Assembly (NCBI GenBank): GCA_963771655.1
Contig: CAVYUG010000010.1
Span: 1-54,184 of the forward strand
DNA length: 54,184 bases
Direction: 5' to 3'
DNA from: JAWVFM01 sp963771655
GTDB lineage: Bacteria; Actinomycetota; Thermoleophilia; Solirubrobacterales; 70-9
Shown here: positions 14,398 to 22,983 of the stretch, piece by piece
How the letters are laid out: every line of letters starts with the position of its first letter
Numbering within the stretch: position 1 is the stretch's first letter
Position numbers and translations under genes: made by a program
The notes under the pieces: model-generated
What the model was told of the DNA's origin: nothing
The model's database searches: none
Seen by the model: only the letters and a program-made list of their open reading frames with translations

Positions 14398-15920
14398 TCG
14401 GAGCGCGTCGTCGGTCGGCCGCCGATCACAACATGGCCGTCGGGCGTCCAGCCGAGCCATTCCAACAGCTCGCGGACGCGAGCCAGGCCTCGTGCGGTTG
14501 CATTTCCGAGGCGGCTGACGAGGACCAGATGGTCGACCACTCCCATGAGTGCGAGCGCGTCGCTGACCTCTCCGAGCGGCGGGGCGTCGACGATCACCCA
14601 ATCGGCATACCCGCCGGCCTCGGTGACGATCGCCGGGGCGACGCGAGCGACCGCCTCGACCATGTCCATGTCCGGCGCCAACGGCGCGGCGAGAACGCTG
14701 AGGCGGGGAAGGCCGGGGCGGGCCGCGAGGACTCCAGACAGGCTCGTACTGGACCGAAGCAACGCGCTCAGATCGGCGGCGGGCTCGATCCCGCACGCTC
14801 TCGCCACGCCGGGAGCACGAACGTCAAGGTCAACGACGATCGCAGTGTTGCCCGCTCTTGTGACGGCGTACGCAAGGTTGACCGCGGCCGTCGTTCTCCC
14901 GTCACCCTTGGACCCGCTGGTAACGAGTACCGTCGTCGTCCGCCCGCCACCGTCGCCGGTCTCGCGGCGCAGCTTCTCCTTGCGGAACTCGAGCTGGCCG
15001 CGGAGGCTGCGATAGGCCTCGGCGACGGTGGGGGTTGCGCGCAGGGTACGCCCGCGTCGAGGTGCATCAGGGACCCGCGCAAGGATCGGAATCGGGTACG
15101 CGTCCAGCAGTTCCGCCTCATCGACGATGGGGCGCGGAACGAGGAGCTCGATCAGGACCGCGGCGACCGCCGCTATCGCCACGCCTGCGAGGAACGCGAT
15201 CACTACGAGGACCATCGCGGGGGTTCCCAACGGTGCCGACGGCACAGTCGCGGGGTGCGAGAGCGACATCGTCGGGTCGCCGCCGTCCCGTATCGACTTC
15301 AGCGCGTTCAAGCGAGCCCTGAGCTTGCCGATCGTCCCCGTCGCCTGCCCAGCTACGGTCGACATCTCCCGCTTCGTGGTGGCGATGGCCTCCTCGACGA
15401 GCGGTTGAAGCTCCCGTGCGCGAACGTCGAGTGCTGCGCCGGCATAACCAGTCGCGAGCTCGGCGGCCAGCGGGCCGGTCGGCGCCTGGGCGGTGACGTT
15501 GACGATGTCGCTGTTCGGCTGCGGGGTCACCGCCACGGCGGCTGAGACAGACCCCCCCGTCTGGCCGTGCCCGACCTCGTTGGCGGTGAGCCTGGCGGCC
15601 GCGGGAGAGTCGATGATCGACGCCGCCGTGTTCACGACCCGCGCCGGGTCAGGTCCCACCGCCTTCAACAGCGGCAGGCCGGCGAAGGTGACGTCGGACG
15701 GGCCGAGCGGGGTGAGGAGGATCTGAGCCTGCGCTTCATAGCTGGTCGTCCGATGCTGGATCCAGGCAAGGCTTCCAGCGACGGAGACGGCGACGATTGC
15801 GACCACGAGAACGATGTGGGCACGGATGGCGCGGAGGTACGGCGCGAGCGCCGCCGCCGGGCTCAGCTCGGCTTCGTCGTCGCCCTCAAGCAGTCCCGGG
15901 TCCGGGCCGCCGAGCGTCAC
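14325..15920 (-). CDS. Second Wzz/BY-kinase-like fusion, kinase motifs degenerate
   Basis: 531 residues with the same plan as its plus-strand neighbour: helix 1 (IVLVVAIVAVSVAGSLAWI, ~36-54), Wzz-type region, helix 2 (~236-260), then an MRP/BY-kinase domain. Walker A reads GSKGDGRTT (336-344), with Arg342 in place of the ATP-binding Lys. Walker A' (AIVVDLDVRAP) and Walker B (WVIVDAPP) remain. The C-terminal tyrosine cluster is absent; only one Tyr (SDYLRSS) is found there. Kinase activity is therefore doubtful; a regulatory partner of the intact copy is an attractive reading. The GTG start (15918-15920) overlaps the TGA of the upstream Wzy gene (GTGA). Confidence 0.8.
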   Translation of the reverse strand: MTLGGPDPGLLEGDDEAELSPAAALAPYLRAIRAHIVLVVAIVAVSVAGSLAWIQHRTTSYEAQAQILLTPLGPSDVTFAGLPLLKAVGPDPARVVNTAASIIDSPAAARLTANEVGHGQTGGSVSAAVAVTPQPNSDIVNVTAQAPTGPLAAELATGYAGAALDVRARELQPLVEEAIATTKREMSTVAGQATGTIGKLRARLNALKSIRDGGDPTMSLSHPATVPSAPLGTPAMVLVVIAFLAGVAIAAVAAVLIELLVPRPIVDEAELLDAYPIPILARVPDAPRRGRTLRATPTVAEAYRSLRGQLEFRKEKLRRETGDGGGRTTTVLVTSGSKGDGRTTAAVNLAYAVTRAGNTAIVVDLDVRAPGVARACGIEPAADLSALLRSSTSLSGVLAARPGLPRLSVLAAPLAPDMDMVEAVARVAPAIVTEAGGYADWVIVDAPPLGEVSDALALMGVVDHLVLVSRLGNATARGLARVRELLEWLGWTPDGHVVIGGRPTTRSDYLRSSSPPAEASEPATGVGVGDS

Positions 15921-17317
15921 GGGGTGGTCTCCGGTCGTGCGCGATAAGCCAACGTCAAGGCCACCGGCCCGAGGGCGAGGAGGATCCACAACCGCTCATC
16001 GGTTCCGTTCGATATGAACACCGATGCCGCGAGCGCGCTCACCTGGGCTATGAGGACGGTCCGGGCAAGTCCCAAGACACGGGGGTCGCCGCCGCGCGAA
16101 AGCCTTCGGACCGCGAGCCAGCTCGCGCGTAGCGCACCGCCGAACACACCGAGCATGAGCGCCAGCCCGACGAAGCCGGTCTCCGCCAGCTGCTGGAGGT
16201 ACACATTGTGCGCGACGAGCGGCGTGCTGACGATCAGCTCCGGGTTCTCGAGCTGGGCGGGCTGTTGCACGTACGGCCGCGACGCCTCGCGGAAGTTGTT
16301 CTCGCCGACACCGCCCACCGGATGGTTCTCGCCGATGTGCCAGGCGATGTCCCACAGGTCGACGCGCCCCGACCCGGTGTCGAATGAACGAACGTGCTGC
16401 CAGGTCCCGGGAGACGTGGCGGCGAGCCAGACGCCGCTCGCCAACAAGGTGACGACGGCGAGCGACAGGAGCTGGATCCGGCGCCCCTCCATCAGCACCA
16501 GAGCAGCCAAGAGCGCCGCGATGGCGGCGATAAGACCACCGCGCGAGCCCGAGGCGGCAACGCCAACGACGAGGACGCCGATCGCGAAAACGAGCGCCGG
16601 CCGCCACCTACCCCTCACCTGCCCGAGCAACCCGATGGCGAGGACGATCGCCGGTACGAGGCCCGCGGCGAGGAAGTTCGGGTCGCCCCACCCGCCCGCG
16701 AATCGTGATGCCTCCGAGGTCCCCAGCGTGTCGGAGGCGGCGGCAACCCCGGGTGCGAGGCCGACGAGGACGGAGAGGGTTGCACCAAACACGAACGCCG
16801 AGCAGAGCATGACCGCCGAGCGCCGTGAGGTCGCCGTGGTGCCGACGACGAGGAAGATCGCGCCCACGGAGAACCACCAGTAGAAGTCGTTCGCCGCCGC
16901 ACTCACGTCCTGCGCCCAGACGAGTGACAGGGTCACCCACGTCAAGAACAGGGCGATGCAGATGAAGGTTCCGGTGTTGCGGCGGACGACTTGCCTGACG
17001 ACTGGCATCCTCACCGGCAGCGCGCCGAGCCAGGCGAGACCGATCGTGATCGCGACTAGGGTGGGCACGAATGAGAGCTGCGGCACCCGCTCGAGGAACA
17101 CGAGGGGAATCCAGAGCGCGATCCCGACCGGCAGGCTGAGCAGAACCACCGACACGTAGATCACGCCGAAGAGCAAGCCGATGCCGAAGCGCAGGTTGTA
17201 GGCGAGCAGAACGCCCACCAAGAGCGCGCTCGCCAATCCAGCTGCGGCGATCGGCAGCGGCGAGGTAAACGGCGGCGCCGTGGCGGCGCGAGGTTGCAGA
17301 GTGGAGTTCGTTGCCAT
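15917..17317 (-). CDS. O-antigen ligase/polymerase (Wzy_C) family membrane protein
   Basis: About 466 residues with ~11-12 hydrophobic helices and a large loop. The Wzy_C region is recognisable: ASGSRGGLIAAIAALLAALV, a periplasmic-type loop with GSGRVDLWDIAWHIGENHPVGGVGENNF, and LVAHNVYLQQLAETGFVGL. This RxxLW...P..G.G.NNF...HN.YLQ pattern is the signature of O-antigen ligases and Wzy-like polymerases. It polymerises or transfers undecaprenyl-linked repeat units outside the membrane. The open frame runs to 18013, but the extra part is charged low-complexity sequence antisense to the flippase. ATG 17317 starts before the first helix; ATG 17353 is an alternative. Confidence 0.85.
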   Translation of the reverse strand: MATNSTLQPRAATAPPFTSPLPIAAAGLASALLVGVLLAYNLRFGIGLLFGVIYVSVVLLSLPVGIALWIPLVFLERVPQLSFVPTLVAITIGLAWLGALPVRMPVVRQVVRRNTGTFICIALFLTWVTLSLVWAQDVSAAANDFYWWFSVGAIFLVVGTTATSRRSAVMLCSAFVFGATLSVLVGLAPGVAAASDTLGTSEASRFAGGWGDPNFLAAGLVPAIVLAIGLLGQVRGRWRPALVFAIGVLVVGVAASGSRGGLIAAIAALLAALVLMEGRRIQLLSLAVVTLLASGVWLAATSPGTWQHVRSFDTGSGRVDLWDIAWHIGENHPVGGVGENNFREASRPYVQQPAQLENPELIVSTPLVAHNVYLQQLAETGFVGLALMLGVFGGALRASWLAVRRLSRGGDPRVLGLARTVLIAQVSALAASVFISNGTDERLWILLALGPVALTLAYRARPETTP

Positions 17318-17348
17318 GGCCCGCCTGAGGCCAGAGTCTAGGCACACG

Positions 17349-17377
17349 TTCATAGGATCGGCGCCCGTGGGTAGGCT
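17349..17377 (+). promoter_or_regulatory. Candidate promoter for the flippase gene
   Basis: TTCATA (17349-17354) and TAGGCT (17372-17377) are separated by exactly 17 bases. Transcription would start near 17384, only ~3 bases before the ATG at 17387, predicting a leaderless mRNA, which is common in actinobacteria. TAGACT on the minus strand (17335-17340) could serve the divergent Wzy gene. Confidence 0.35.
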
Positions 17378-17386
17378 GGAATCGCG

Positions 17387-18883
17387 ATGAACGCCGGCGC
17401 CCCTTCTGAGCGCGGCCTCGGCGGCCGGGCGCTTCGCGGCATGGCTTGGGCGTATGGGTCTTACGTCGGCGGCCGACTTGTGATCCTCGCCTCTACGGCC
17501 GTCCTCGCTCGGCTGCTCGCGCCCGACCAGTTCGGGCTGGTGGCCCTCGCGCTCACCTTCATGGCTCTGCTCGAGGGTGTCTCGGACATCGGCCTGAGCC
17601 AGGCGCTCGTCATACAGCAGGAAGACCGTCTCTACGAGCGGGCGGAGACGGTCTTCCTCTCGAGCGTCGGCCTCGGCGTCGCTCTGAGTCTCTTCGTCGC
17701 GGCGATCAGCCCGCTCATGGCCGAGCTCTTCGACCAGCCGCAGCTGACGGCGATCGGAGCCGTGCTGGGCGCCAACTTCTTCCTCTCCTCGCTTGGCACC
17801 ACCCATTACGCGCTGGCACAGAAGGCTCTCGACTTCCGCGTTCGCACCTACGCCGAGTTCGCCGACGTGATCGTGCGGGGCACAGTCGGCGTGATCCTCG
17901 CGATCGCCGGCTTCGGCGTCTGGAGCCTCGTGATCGGCTACCTCGTGGGGACGGTCGCGCTCGACGTCGCGATCTGGTCCCTGGTGCCGTGGCGGCCCAA
18001 GCTGCGCCCGCACTGGGCCGACCTCCGCAGCATGGCGAAGTTCGGCGGCGCGTTGAGCGCGATCGATGTGATCTCGAGCGTCATCGCCAACATCGACTAC
18101 CTATTCGTCGGCGGAATCCTCGGTACGACCGCGCTCGGGCTCTACACGCTCGGGTTCCGTCTCCCTGAGCTATTCATCCTCAACCTCTCCGTCGTCGCCG
18201 GCAAGGTCCTCTACCCGGCGTTCGCGGCGATCGAGGATCTTGGCCGCGCCTTCCTCGTGACCCTGCGGTTCACGCTCATCGTCGCCCTTCCGATGGCCGT
18301 CGGCCTCATCGTCCTCGCGGAGCCGTTCGTCCGCGTGGCCTTCGGAGACAAGTGGTTGGGCTCGGTCGGGGCCATGCAGATCCTGACCGTGTGCGCGCTG
18401 GCGATCAGCGTCGGGATCCCGCCCGGCACCGTCTTCAAGGCGACCGGGCGGGCAGGGACCCTGCTGAAACTTGCGGTGTTACGACTGGTTGCGGTCGCCG
18501 GAGGCCTCATACTCGTCACCCATCTCGGGATCAACGCCGTCGCCGCGACTCAGGCGATCGTGGCGGCGGTGGCGGAGGCCATCATCCTCGTCTTGGCGGC
18601 CCGCGTAACGAAAGTCCGCGTGCCCGAGGTATGGCGCGAGGCGTGGCCACCGATGGTCGCCGCCGCGGCGATGTTCGTCCCGACCTTCGCTCTCGGAGGC
18701 CTCATCTCAAGCCCGATCGTCGCACTCCTGCTCGCCGGGGGTGCTGGGTCGGCCGTGTACGTCGGCGTCCTCGCGATTCTCGCCCCCGATTCGTTCCGCT
18801 ACATCCGGAGCCGGATGGCGCGAGCCGGAGCGGTCCCTCCCGACGACCTCGAGATCGTCCGCGAGACCGACGTCATCGCCTAA
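17387..18883 (+). CDS. Wzx-type oligosaccharide flippase
   Basis: 498 residues, ~12-14 transmembrane helices, MOP superfamily. It begins GMAWAYGSYVGGRLVILAST and shows ARLLAPDQFGLVALALTF, then GLSQALVIQQE, typical of the WzxC/lipopolysaccharide-exporter branch. The short charged C-terminal tail (PDDLEIVRETDVIA) is cytoplasmic. It moves undecaprenyl-diphosphate-linked repeat units across the membrane for the Wzy protein encoded divergently next door. The substrate glycan is unknown. Confidence 0.88.
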   Translation: MNAGAPSERGLGGRALRGMAWAYGSYVGGRLVILASTAVLARLLAPDQFGLVALALTFMALLEGVSDIGLSQALVIQQEDRLYERAETVFLSSVGLGVALSLFVAAISPLMAELFDQPQLTAIGAVLGANFFLSSLGTTHYALAQKALDFRVRTYAEFADVIVRGTVGVILAIAGFGVWSLVIGYLVGTVALDVAIWSLVPWRPKLRPHWADLRSMAKFGGALSAIDVISSVIANIDYLFVGGILGTTALGLYTLGFRLPELFILNLSVVAGKVLYPAFAAIEDLGRAFLVTLRFTLIVALPMAVGLIVLAEPFVRVAFGDKWLGSVGAMQILTVCALAISVGIPPGTVFKATGRAGTLLKLAVLRLVAVAGGLILVTHLGINAVAATQAIVAAVAEAIILVLAARVTKVRVPEVWREAWPPMVAAAAMFVPTFALGGLISSPIVALLLAGGAGSAVYVGVLAILAPDSFRYIRSRMARAGAVPPDDLEIVRETDVIA

Positions 18884-19166
18884 CGGCCCACTGTTCTCCG
18901 GGCCAAGGCTGCATGAGTCGTTGCAAGGCACCGCCACTTTTCGGAAGGCTTGGCAGTAAATACCACCCTTTTACCCACTCTATTTGAGGTAGGCCTAGCC
19001 AAAATGTAGTACGCATGATTTGGTAGGCCGCGTGCTGGGAGGTGCTCACCGAAACCTGGCGGCGCGGAGCGAGCAGCCCCGGAGCGAGCGCCGGCTCATC
19101 GGACAAACGTCCATCCGACAGCGGCCACCATTGCCGCCACGGCGCCGCGAGCCGAGGGGTGGGTCG
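18884..19166 (+). promoter_or_regulatory. AT-richer intergenic region ahead of the first secreted protein
   Basis: No gene seen. The stretch 18940-19020 is much less GC-rich than its surroundings. A direct repeat GGTAGGCC occurs at 18988-18995 and 19022-19029 (34 bases apart). TTGAGG (18984-18989) and TAGTAC (19007-19012), 17 bases apart, form a candidate promoter between them, leaving a ~150-base leader. A weak GGCCC/GGGCC hairpin (18885-18904) follows the flippase stop. The repeat pair flanking a promoter suggests a regulated start site; the regulator is unknown. Confidence 0.35.
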
Positions 19167-20522
19167 ATGCACTCGCTGGGACGCAACGCGCTCCTCGCCC
19201 TCCTCATCGTGGTCGGCCTGACGGTCGTGACCGCGCCCGCGACGGCCTCGGCAACGAGAATCAGGTTCAATCCCGTCGGCGAGCGAGGTCATCACGTCGT
19301 CTACCGGCCCCACGGCGTCCGCCCCACCGCGATCCGGCGCGCTCATGTTCGCATGCACCGGCACGGTGGCACGATCCATCGCAGGATCCGCGTCGGCAAG
19401 GTCCGGCGCGCGCTTCGCGCCCACTCGCCCCTTCGGCTGCGGAAGCGTCGGTCCGTACGCGGCGGGGTGCTGCGAGTCTCGCTATCCCGCTCGTCGTCGC
19501 ACGAGCGGCAACCCACCCCGACTCCTCCCAACTGCGACTACGGCACCTTCGGCGCCAACTCCGAACCCGGTGCCTGCTGGCGTCCCTACTCCGACTCGAG
19601 CCCCTTCAACACGCCGATCGGCTCGAGCACCCAGGTGAGCTCGAACTCCGCGCAGGTCGTCAACCGACTCGTTGGGTTCGGGTCGATGGACAACACCGTC
19701 GCCGGGACCGGCGGAACCGGCGCTGACTGGATGCACCCGATCTACTTCTCCCAGCCCTCGGACCCGCTCTACACGATCCACTGCACGGTCAGCTCCGGGC
19801 AGTGCCCGACGCTCAACGGCATGCAGCTTCGGATTCCCTCCGCGGCTCAGCCGGCCGGCGCCGGCGACGGTCACATGGCGGTCATCGATCAGTCGAGCGG
19901 CTGGGAGTGGGACTTCTGGCAGGTGCAGTCCAAGCCGGCGGGCGGCGGCACCCTCACCGTTTCGAGCGCCGGGCGGACGATGATCACCGGCGACGGACTC
20001 AAGTCCGGGGCGACGGCCTCCTACTTCGGGCTCGCCGCCGGTGTGATCCGCGGTGAGGAGATGCAGGCCGGGGAGATCGACCACGCGCTGTTCCTGGTCG
20101 TCAAGTGCACCAACGGGACGGCGGTCTGGCCGGCGGCGACCTCAAAGGCCTCAGGTCGCAGCTGCTCGTCGATGGGCCTGTCGAACGCCAACGCGCCGGC
20201 GATGGGCCAGCACTTCTATCTCGAAATGAGCGACGCGCAGATCAACGCCCTGATGGTGCCGAGCTGGCAGAAGACGATCCTGCGGGCGATGGCCCACTAC
20301 GGAATGTACGTCGGCGACACCGGCGGCAGCAGCTGGGGGGTCCAGATCGAGTCCGGGACCAGCTACACGAGCTTCGGCGAGACCGATCCCTGGGTCACGT
20401 TCGCAAAGCAGGCGGGCGTACCGACCTACCAGTCCTCCTACGGCCTGCAGTACGTGTTCAAGTGGAGCCAGGCCGTCGATTGGCGATCCCTGCTGCGGAC
20501 CGTGACGGCGCCGGGCGTCTGA
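19167..20522 (+). CDS. Secreted protein 1 with unnamed CWRPY/SPFNTPI domain
   Basis: 451 residues. Signal peptide: MHSLGRNALLALLIVVGL, with likely cleavage after PATASA. Residues ~30-110 are a basic His/Arg-rich module (HGVRPTAIRRAHVRMHRHGG). From ~130 an unnamed domain begins CWRPYSDSSPFNTPIG and includes DGHMAVIDQSSGWEWDFWQV, AGVIRGEEMQAGEIDHALF and ILRAMAHYGMYVGDTGG. The conserved His, Asp, Glu and Trp residues and the HAL and HYG...D motifs suggest a beta-sandwich enzyme or glycan-binding fold found in secreted actinobacterial proteins; no family name can be given. RBS GAGGGGTGGG precedes the ATG at 19167. Bases 19564-20483 recur in the next gene. Confidence 0.75.
   Translation: MHSLGRNALLALLIVVGLTVVTAPATASATRIRFNPVGERGHHVVYRPHGVRPTAIRRAHVRMHRHGGTIHRRIRVGKVRRALRAHSPLRLRKRRSVRGGVLRVSLSRSSSHERQPTPTPPNCDYGTFGANSEPGACWRPYSDSSPFNTPIGSSTQVSSNSAQVVNRLVGFGSMDNTVAGTGGTGADWMHPIYFSQPSDPLYTIHCTVSSGQCPTLNGMQLRIPSAAQPAGAGDGHMAVIDQSSGWEWDFWQVQSKPAGGGTLTVSSAGRTMITGDGLKSGATASYFGLAAGVIRGEEMQAGEIDHALFLVVKCTNGTAVWPAATSKASGRSCSSMGLSNANAPAMGQHFYLEMSDAQINALMVPSWQKTILRAMAHYGMYVGDTGGSSWGVQIESGTSYTSFGETDPWVTFAKQAGVPTYQSSYGLQYVFKWSQAVDWRSLLRTVTAPGV
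19564..20483 (+). repeat. 920-bp direct repeat, copy 1 (copy 2 at 21968-22887)
   Basis: Line-by-line comparison at a constant offset of 2404 shows no mismatch between 19564-20483 and 21968-22887. It covers almost the whole unnamed domain of the two secreted proteins. Flanks diverge abruptly: upstream the N-terminal modules are only distantly similar, and downstream GATTGGcGATCC versus GATTGGgGCTCG. Identity including silent positions indicates recent duplication or gene conversion. Confidence 0.9.
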
Positions 20523-20679
20523 GCGGCGGTCTGAACGTCTCCAGCCGCACACGGCCTCAAAGCCCTCAAGCCCTCAAGGATCGGCGCTGCGATACATCCC
20601 TGGTCGAGCCCCACTTCTGCCGGGTTCAACAAACGTCCAGAGCTCGCGGGAATTCTGGGCTGTTCCACCGCCCTAGTCG

Positions 20680-22926
20680 ATGGCGTCGCTGAGAGGAATC
20701 CGGGTGCCACCGACCGTCACACCAAAGCGTCTCGCCTCGGCAGGAGCGGCAAGCGTCGCCTTGGCGCTGGCGGCGCTGATGCTGGTCGGCGCGGACGCAG
20801 GAGCCAGCCCAGCTGCGGAGGCGACGTTTAAGCCGATCGCCCTGAGCCGACACCAGATCATCTTCGAGCCGCGAGGAATTCGTCCCGGCGCGATCCGCGG
20901 CGCCCAGGCGAGGATTCGGACACGCGACCACGGAAACGTCCATGTCCACGTGAGGACCGACACCGTGAGACACGCGCTGCGTCGCCACTCTCGGGTCCGT
21001 GTCCACCGGATTGCCCGGGCGACGACGGGGCTGCTGGTCGTTTCGAAGCGTCACTGGTGGCACCACCACACCAGCCCGCCCGACACGACGATCACCGGCG
21101 GCCCCAGCGGCACGACGTCCGACGCGACCCCGACCTTCAACTTCTCCTCGACCGAGTCTGGCTCGACGTTCAAATGCCGCTATGACTCGAACCCCTTCGC
21201 GCCCTGCTCGGGGCCCGGGGCCAGCGACACGCCGGCTACGCCGCTCGCCAACGGATCGCACACCTTCGCGGTCGAGGCGATCGACGCGGCCGGTAACGTC
21301 GATCCAACGGCGGCAACGCGAACGCTCACGGTTGCGACGTCGCCTTCCCCCGACACCAGCCCGCCCGACACGACGATCACCGGCGGCCCCAGCGGCACGA
21401 CGTCCGACGCGACCCCGACCTTCAACTTCTCCTCGACCGAGTCTGGCTCGACGTTCAAATGCCGCTATGACTCGAACCCCTTCGCGCCCTGCTCGGGGCC
21501 CGGGGCCAGCGACACGCCGGCTACGCCGCTCGCCAACGGATCGCACACCTTCGCGGTCGAGGCGATCGACGCGGCCGGTAACGTCGATCCAACGGCGGCA
21601 ACGCGAACGCTCACGGTTGCGACGTCGCCTTCCCCCGACACCAGCCCGCCCGACACGACGATCACCGGCGGCCCCAGCGGCACGACGTCCGACGCGACCC
21701 CGACCTTCAACTTCTCCTCGACCGAGTCTGGCTCGACGTTCAAATGCCGCTATGACTCGAACCCCTTCGCGCCCTGCTCGGGGCCCGGGGCCAGCGACAC
21801 GCCGGCTACGCCGCTCGCCAACGGATCGCACACCTTCGCGGTCGAGGCGATCGACGCGGCCGGTAACGTCGACACCACGCCGGCCAGCTCGGGCTTCACC
21901 GTCCAGAGCGGGGGCGGGACGACGCAGTCTGTGAGCTGCGGCCTCGGCGGCTTCAGCGCCTTCAACCAACCCGGTGCCTGCTGGCGTCCCTACTCCGACT
22001 CGAGCCCCTTCAACACGCCGATCGGCTCGAGCACCCAGGTGAGCTCGAACTCCGCGCAGGTCGTCAACCGACTCGTTGGGTTCGGGTCGATGGACAACAC
22101 CGTCGCCGGGACCGGCGGAACCGGCGCTGACTGGATGCACCCGATCTACTTCTCCCAGCCCTCGGACCCGCTCTACACGATCCACTGCACGGTCAGCTCC
22201 GGGCAGTGCCCGACGCTCAACGGCATGCAGCTTCGGATTCCCTCCGCGGCTCAGCCGGCCGGCGCCGGCGACGGTCACATGGCGGTCATCGATCAGTCGA
22301 GCGGCTGGGAGTGGGACTTCTGGCAGGTGCAGTCCAAGCCGGCGGGCGGCGGCACCCTCACCGTTTCGAGCGCCGGGCGGACGATGATCACCGGCGACGG
22401 ACTCAAGTCCGGGGCGACGGCCTCCTACTTCGGGCTCGCCGCCGGTGTGATCCGCGGTGAGGAGATGCAGGCCGGGGAGATCGACCACGCGCTGTTCCTG
22501 GTCGTCAAGTGCACCAACGGGACGGCGGTCTGGCCGGCGGCGACCTCAAAGGCCTCAGGTCGCAGCTGCTCGTCGATGGGCCTGTCGAACGCCAACGCGC
22601 CGGCGATGGGCCAGCACTTCTATCTCGAAATGAGCGACGCGCAGATCAACGCCCTGATGGTGCCGAGCTGGCAGAAGACGATCCTGCGGGCGATGGCCCA
22701 CTACGGAATGTACGTCGGCGACACCGGCGGCAGCAGCTGGGGGGTCCAGATCGAGTCCGGGACCAGCTACACGAGCTTCGGCGAGACCGATCCCTGGGTC
22801 ACGTTCGCAAAGCAGGCGGGCGTACCGACCTACCAGTCCTCCTACGGCCTGCAGTACGTGTTCAAGTGGAGCCAGGCCGTCGATTGGGGCTCGCTCCTGC
22901 GCACCGTTGCGGCGCCCGGCGTCTGA
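20680..22926 (+). CDS. Secreted protein 2: Ig-like repeats plus the CWRPY/SPFNTPI domain
   Basis: 748 residues. Signal peptide (basic start, then AGAASVALALAALMLVGADA). A basic module at ~48-130 is homologous but diverged from protein 1 (RGIRPGAIRGAQARIRTRDH). Three Ig-like repeats of 95, 95 and ~77 residues follow, each with PPDTTITGGPSGTTSDATP, a Cys pair (KCRYDS...PCSG) and GSHTFAVEAIDAAGNVD; such repeats are typical stalk domains. The C-terminal ~310 residues are the same domain as protein 1, encoded by identical DNA. The repeats would hold the terminal domain away from the cell. No LPXTG-type anchor is visible. The 157-base gap before it holds no gene. Confidence 0.78.
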   Translation: MASLRGIRVPPTVTPKRLASAGAASVALALAALMLVGADAGASPAAEATFKPIALSRHQIIFEPRGIRPGAIRGAQARIRTRDHGNVHVHVRTDTVRHALRRHSRVRVHRIARATTGLLVVSKRHWWHHHTSPPDTTITGGPSGTTSDATPTFNFSSTESGSTFKCRYDSNPFAPCSGPGASDTPATPLANGSHTFAVEAIDAAGNVDPTAATRTLTVATSPSPDTSPPDTTITGGPSGTTSDATPTFNFSSTESGSTFKCRYDSNPFAPCSGPGASDTPATPLANGSHTFAVEAIDAAGNVDPTAATRTLTVATSPSPDTSPPDTTITGGPSGTTSDATPTFNFSSTESGSTFKCRYDSNPFAPCSGPGASDTPATPLANGSHTFAVEAIDAAGNVDTTPASSGFTVQSGGGTTQSVSCGLGGFSAFNQPGACWRPYSDSSPFNTPIGSSTQVSSNSAQVVNRLVGFGSMDNTVAGTGGTGADWMHPIYFSQPSDPLYTIHCTVSSGQCPTLNGMQLRIPSAAQPAGAGDGHMAVIDQSSGWEWDFWQVQSKPAGGGTLTVSSAGRTMITGDGLKSGATASYFGLAAGVIRGEEMQAGEIDHALFLVVKCTNGTAVWPAATSKASGRSCSSMGLSNANAPAMGQHFYLEMSDAQINALMVPSWQKTILRAMAHYGMYVGDTGGSSWGVQIESGTSYTSFGETDPWVTFAKQAGVPTYQSSYGLQYVFKWSQAVDWGSLLRTVAAPGV
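21073..21873 (+). repeat. Tandem 285-bp coding repeat, about 2.8 copies
   Basis: Units begin at 21073, 21358 and 21643 (period 285 bases = 95 codons). Units 1 and 2 look identical base for base, and unit 3 is identical until ~21873, where it leaves the pattern (GTCGACACC instead of GTCGATCCA). The period is an exact codon multiple, so copy-number change keeps the frame. Each unit encodes one Ig-like stalk domain. Such perfect repeats are prone to expansion and to assembly collapse. Confidence 0.93.
21968..22887 (+). repeat. 920-bp direct repeat, copy 2 (copy 1 at 19564-20483)
   Basis: Second member of the perfect direct repeat; it encodes the C-terminal domain of secreted protein 2. Recombination between the copies would delete 2,404 bases and fuse the two genes in frame, because both copies are read in the same phase relative to the protein. 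Confidence 0.9.
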
Positions 22927-22983
22927 GCGGCGAAGCCTGCCAAGCTGCGGTCGGCCAGACCGCGCTCACGCGGCTGGCCACCC

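Noticed and set aside
17318..18013. N-terminal extension of the Wzy-type protein
   Set aside because: The extra ~230 residues are charged, non-membrane, and antisense to the flippase gene; ATG 17317 precedes the first helix.
21073..21873. CRISPR-like or non-coding satellite repeat
   Set aside because: The unit is 285 bp, contiguous, without spacers, and in frame with a secreted protein.
20626..22488. 620-codon minus-strand frame opposite secreted protein 2
   Set aside because: It consists of repeats that mirror the 285-bp tandem units and has no recognisable fold; the plus-strand protein has a signal peptide and Ig-like domains.
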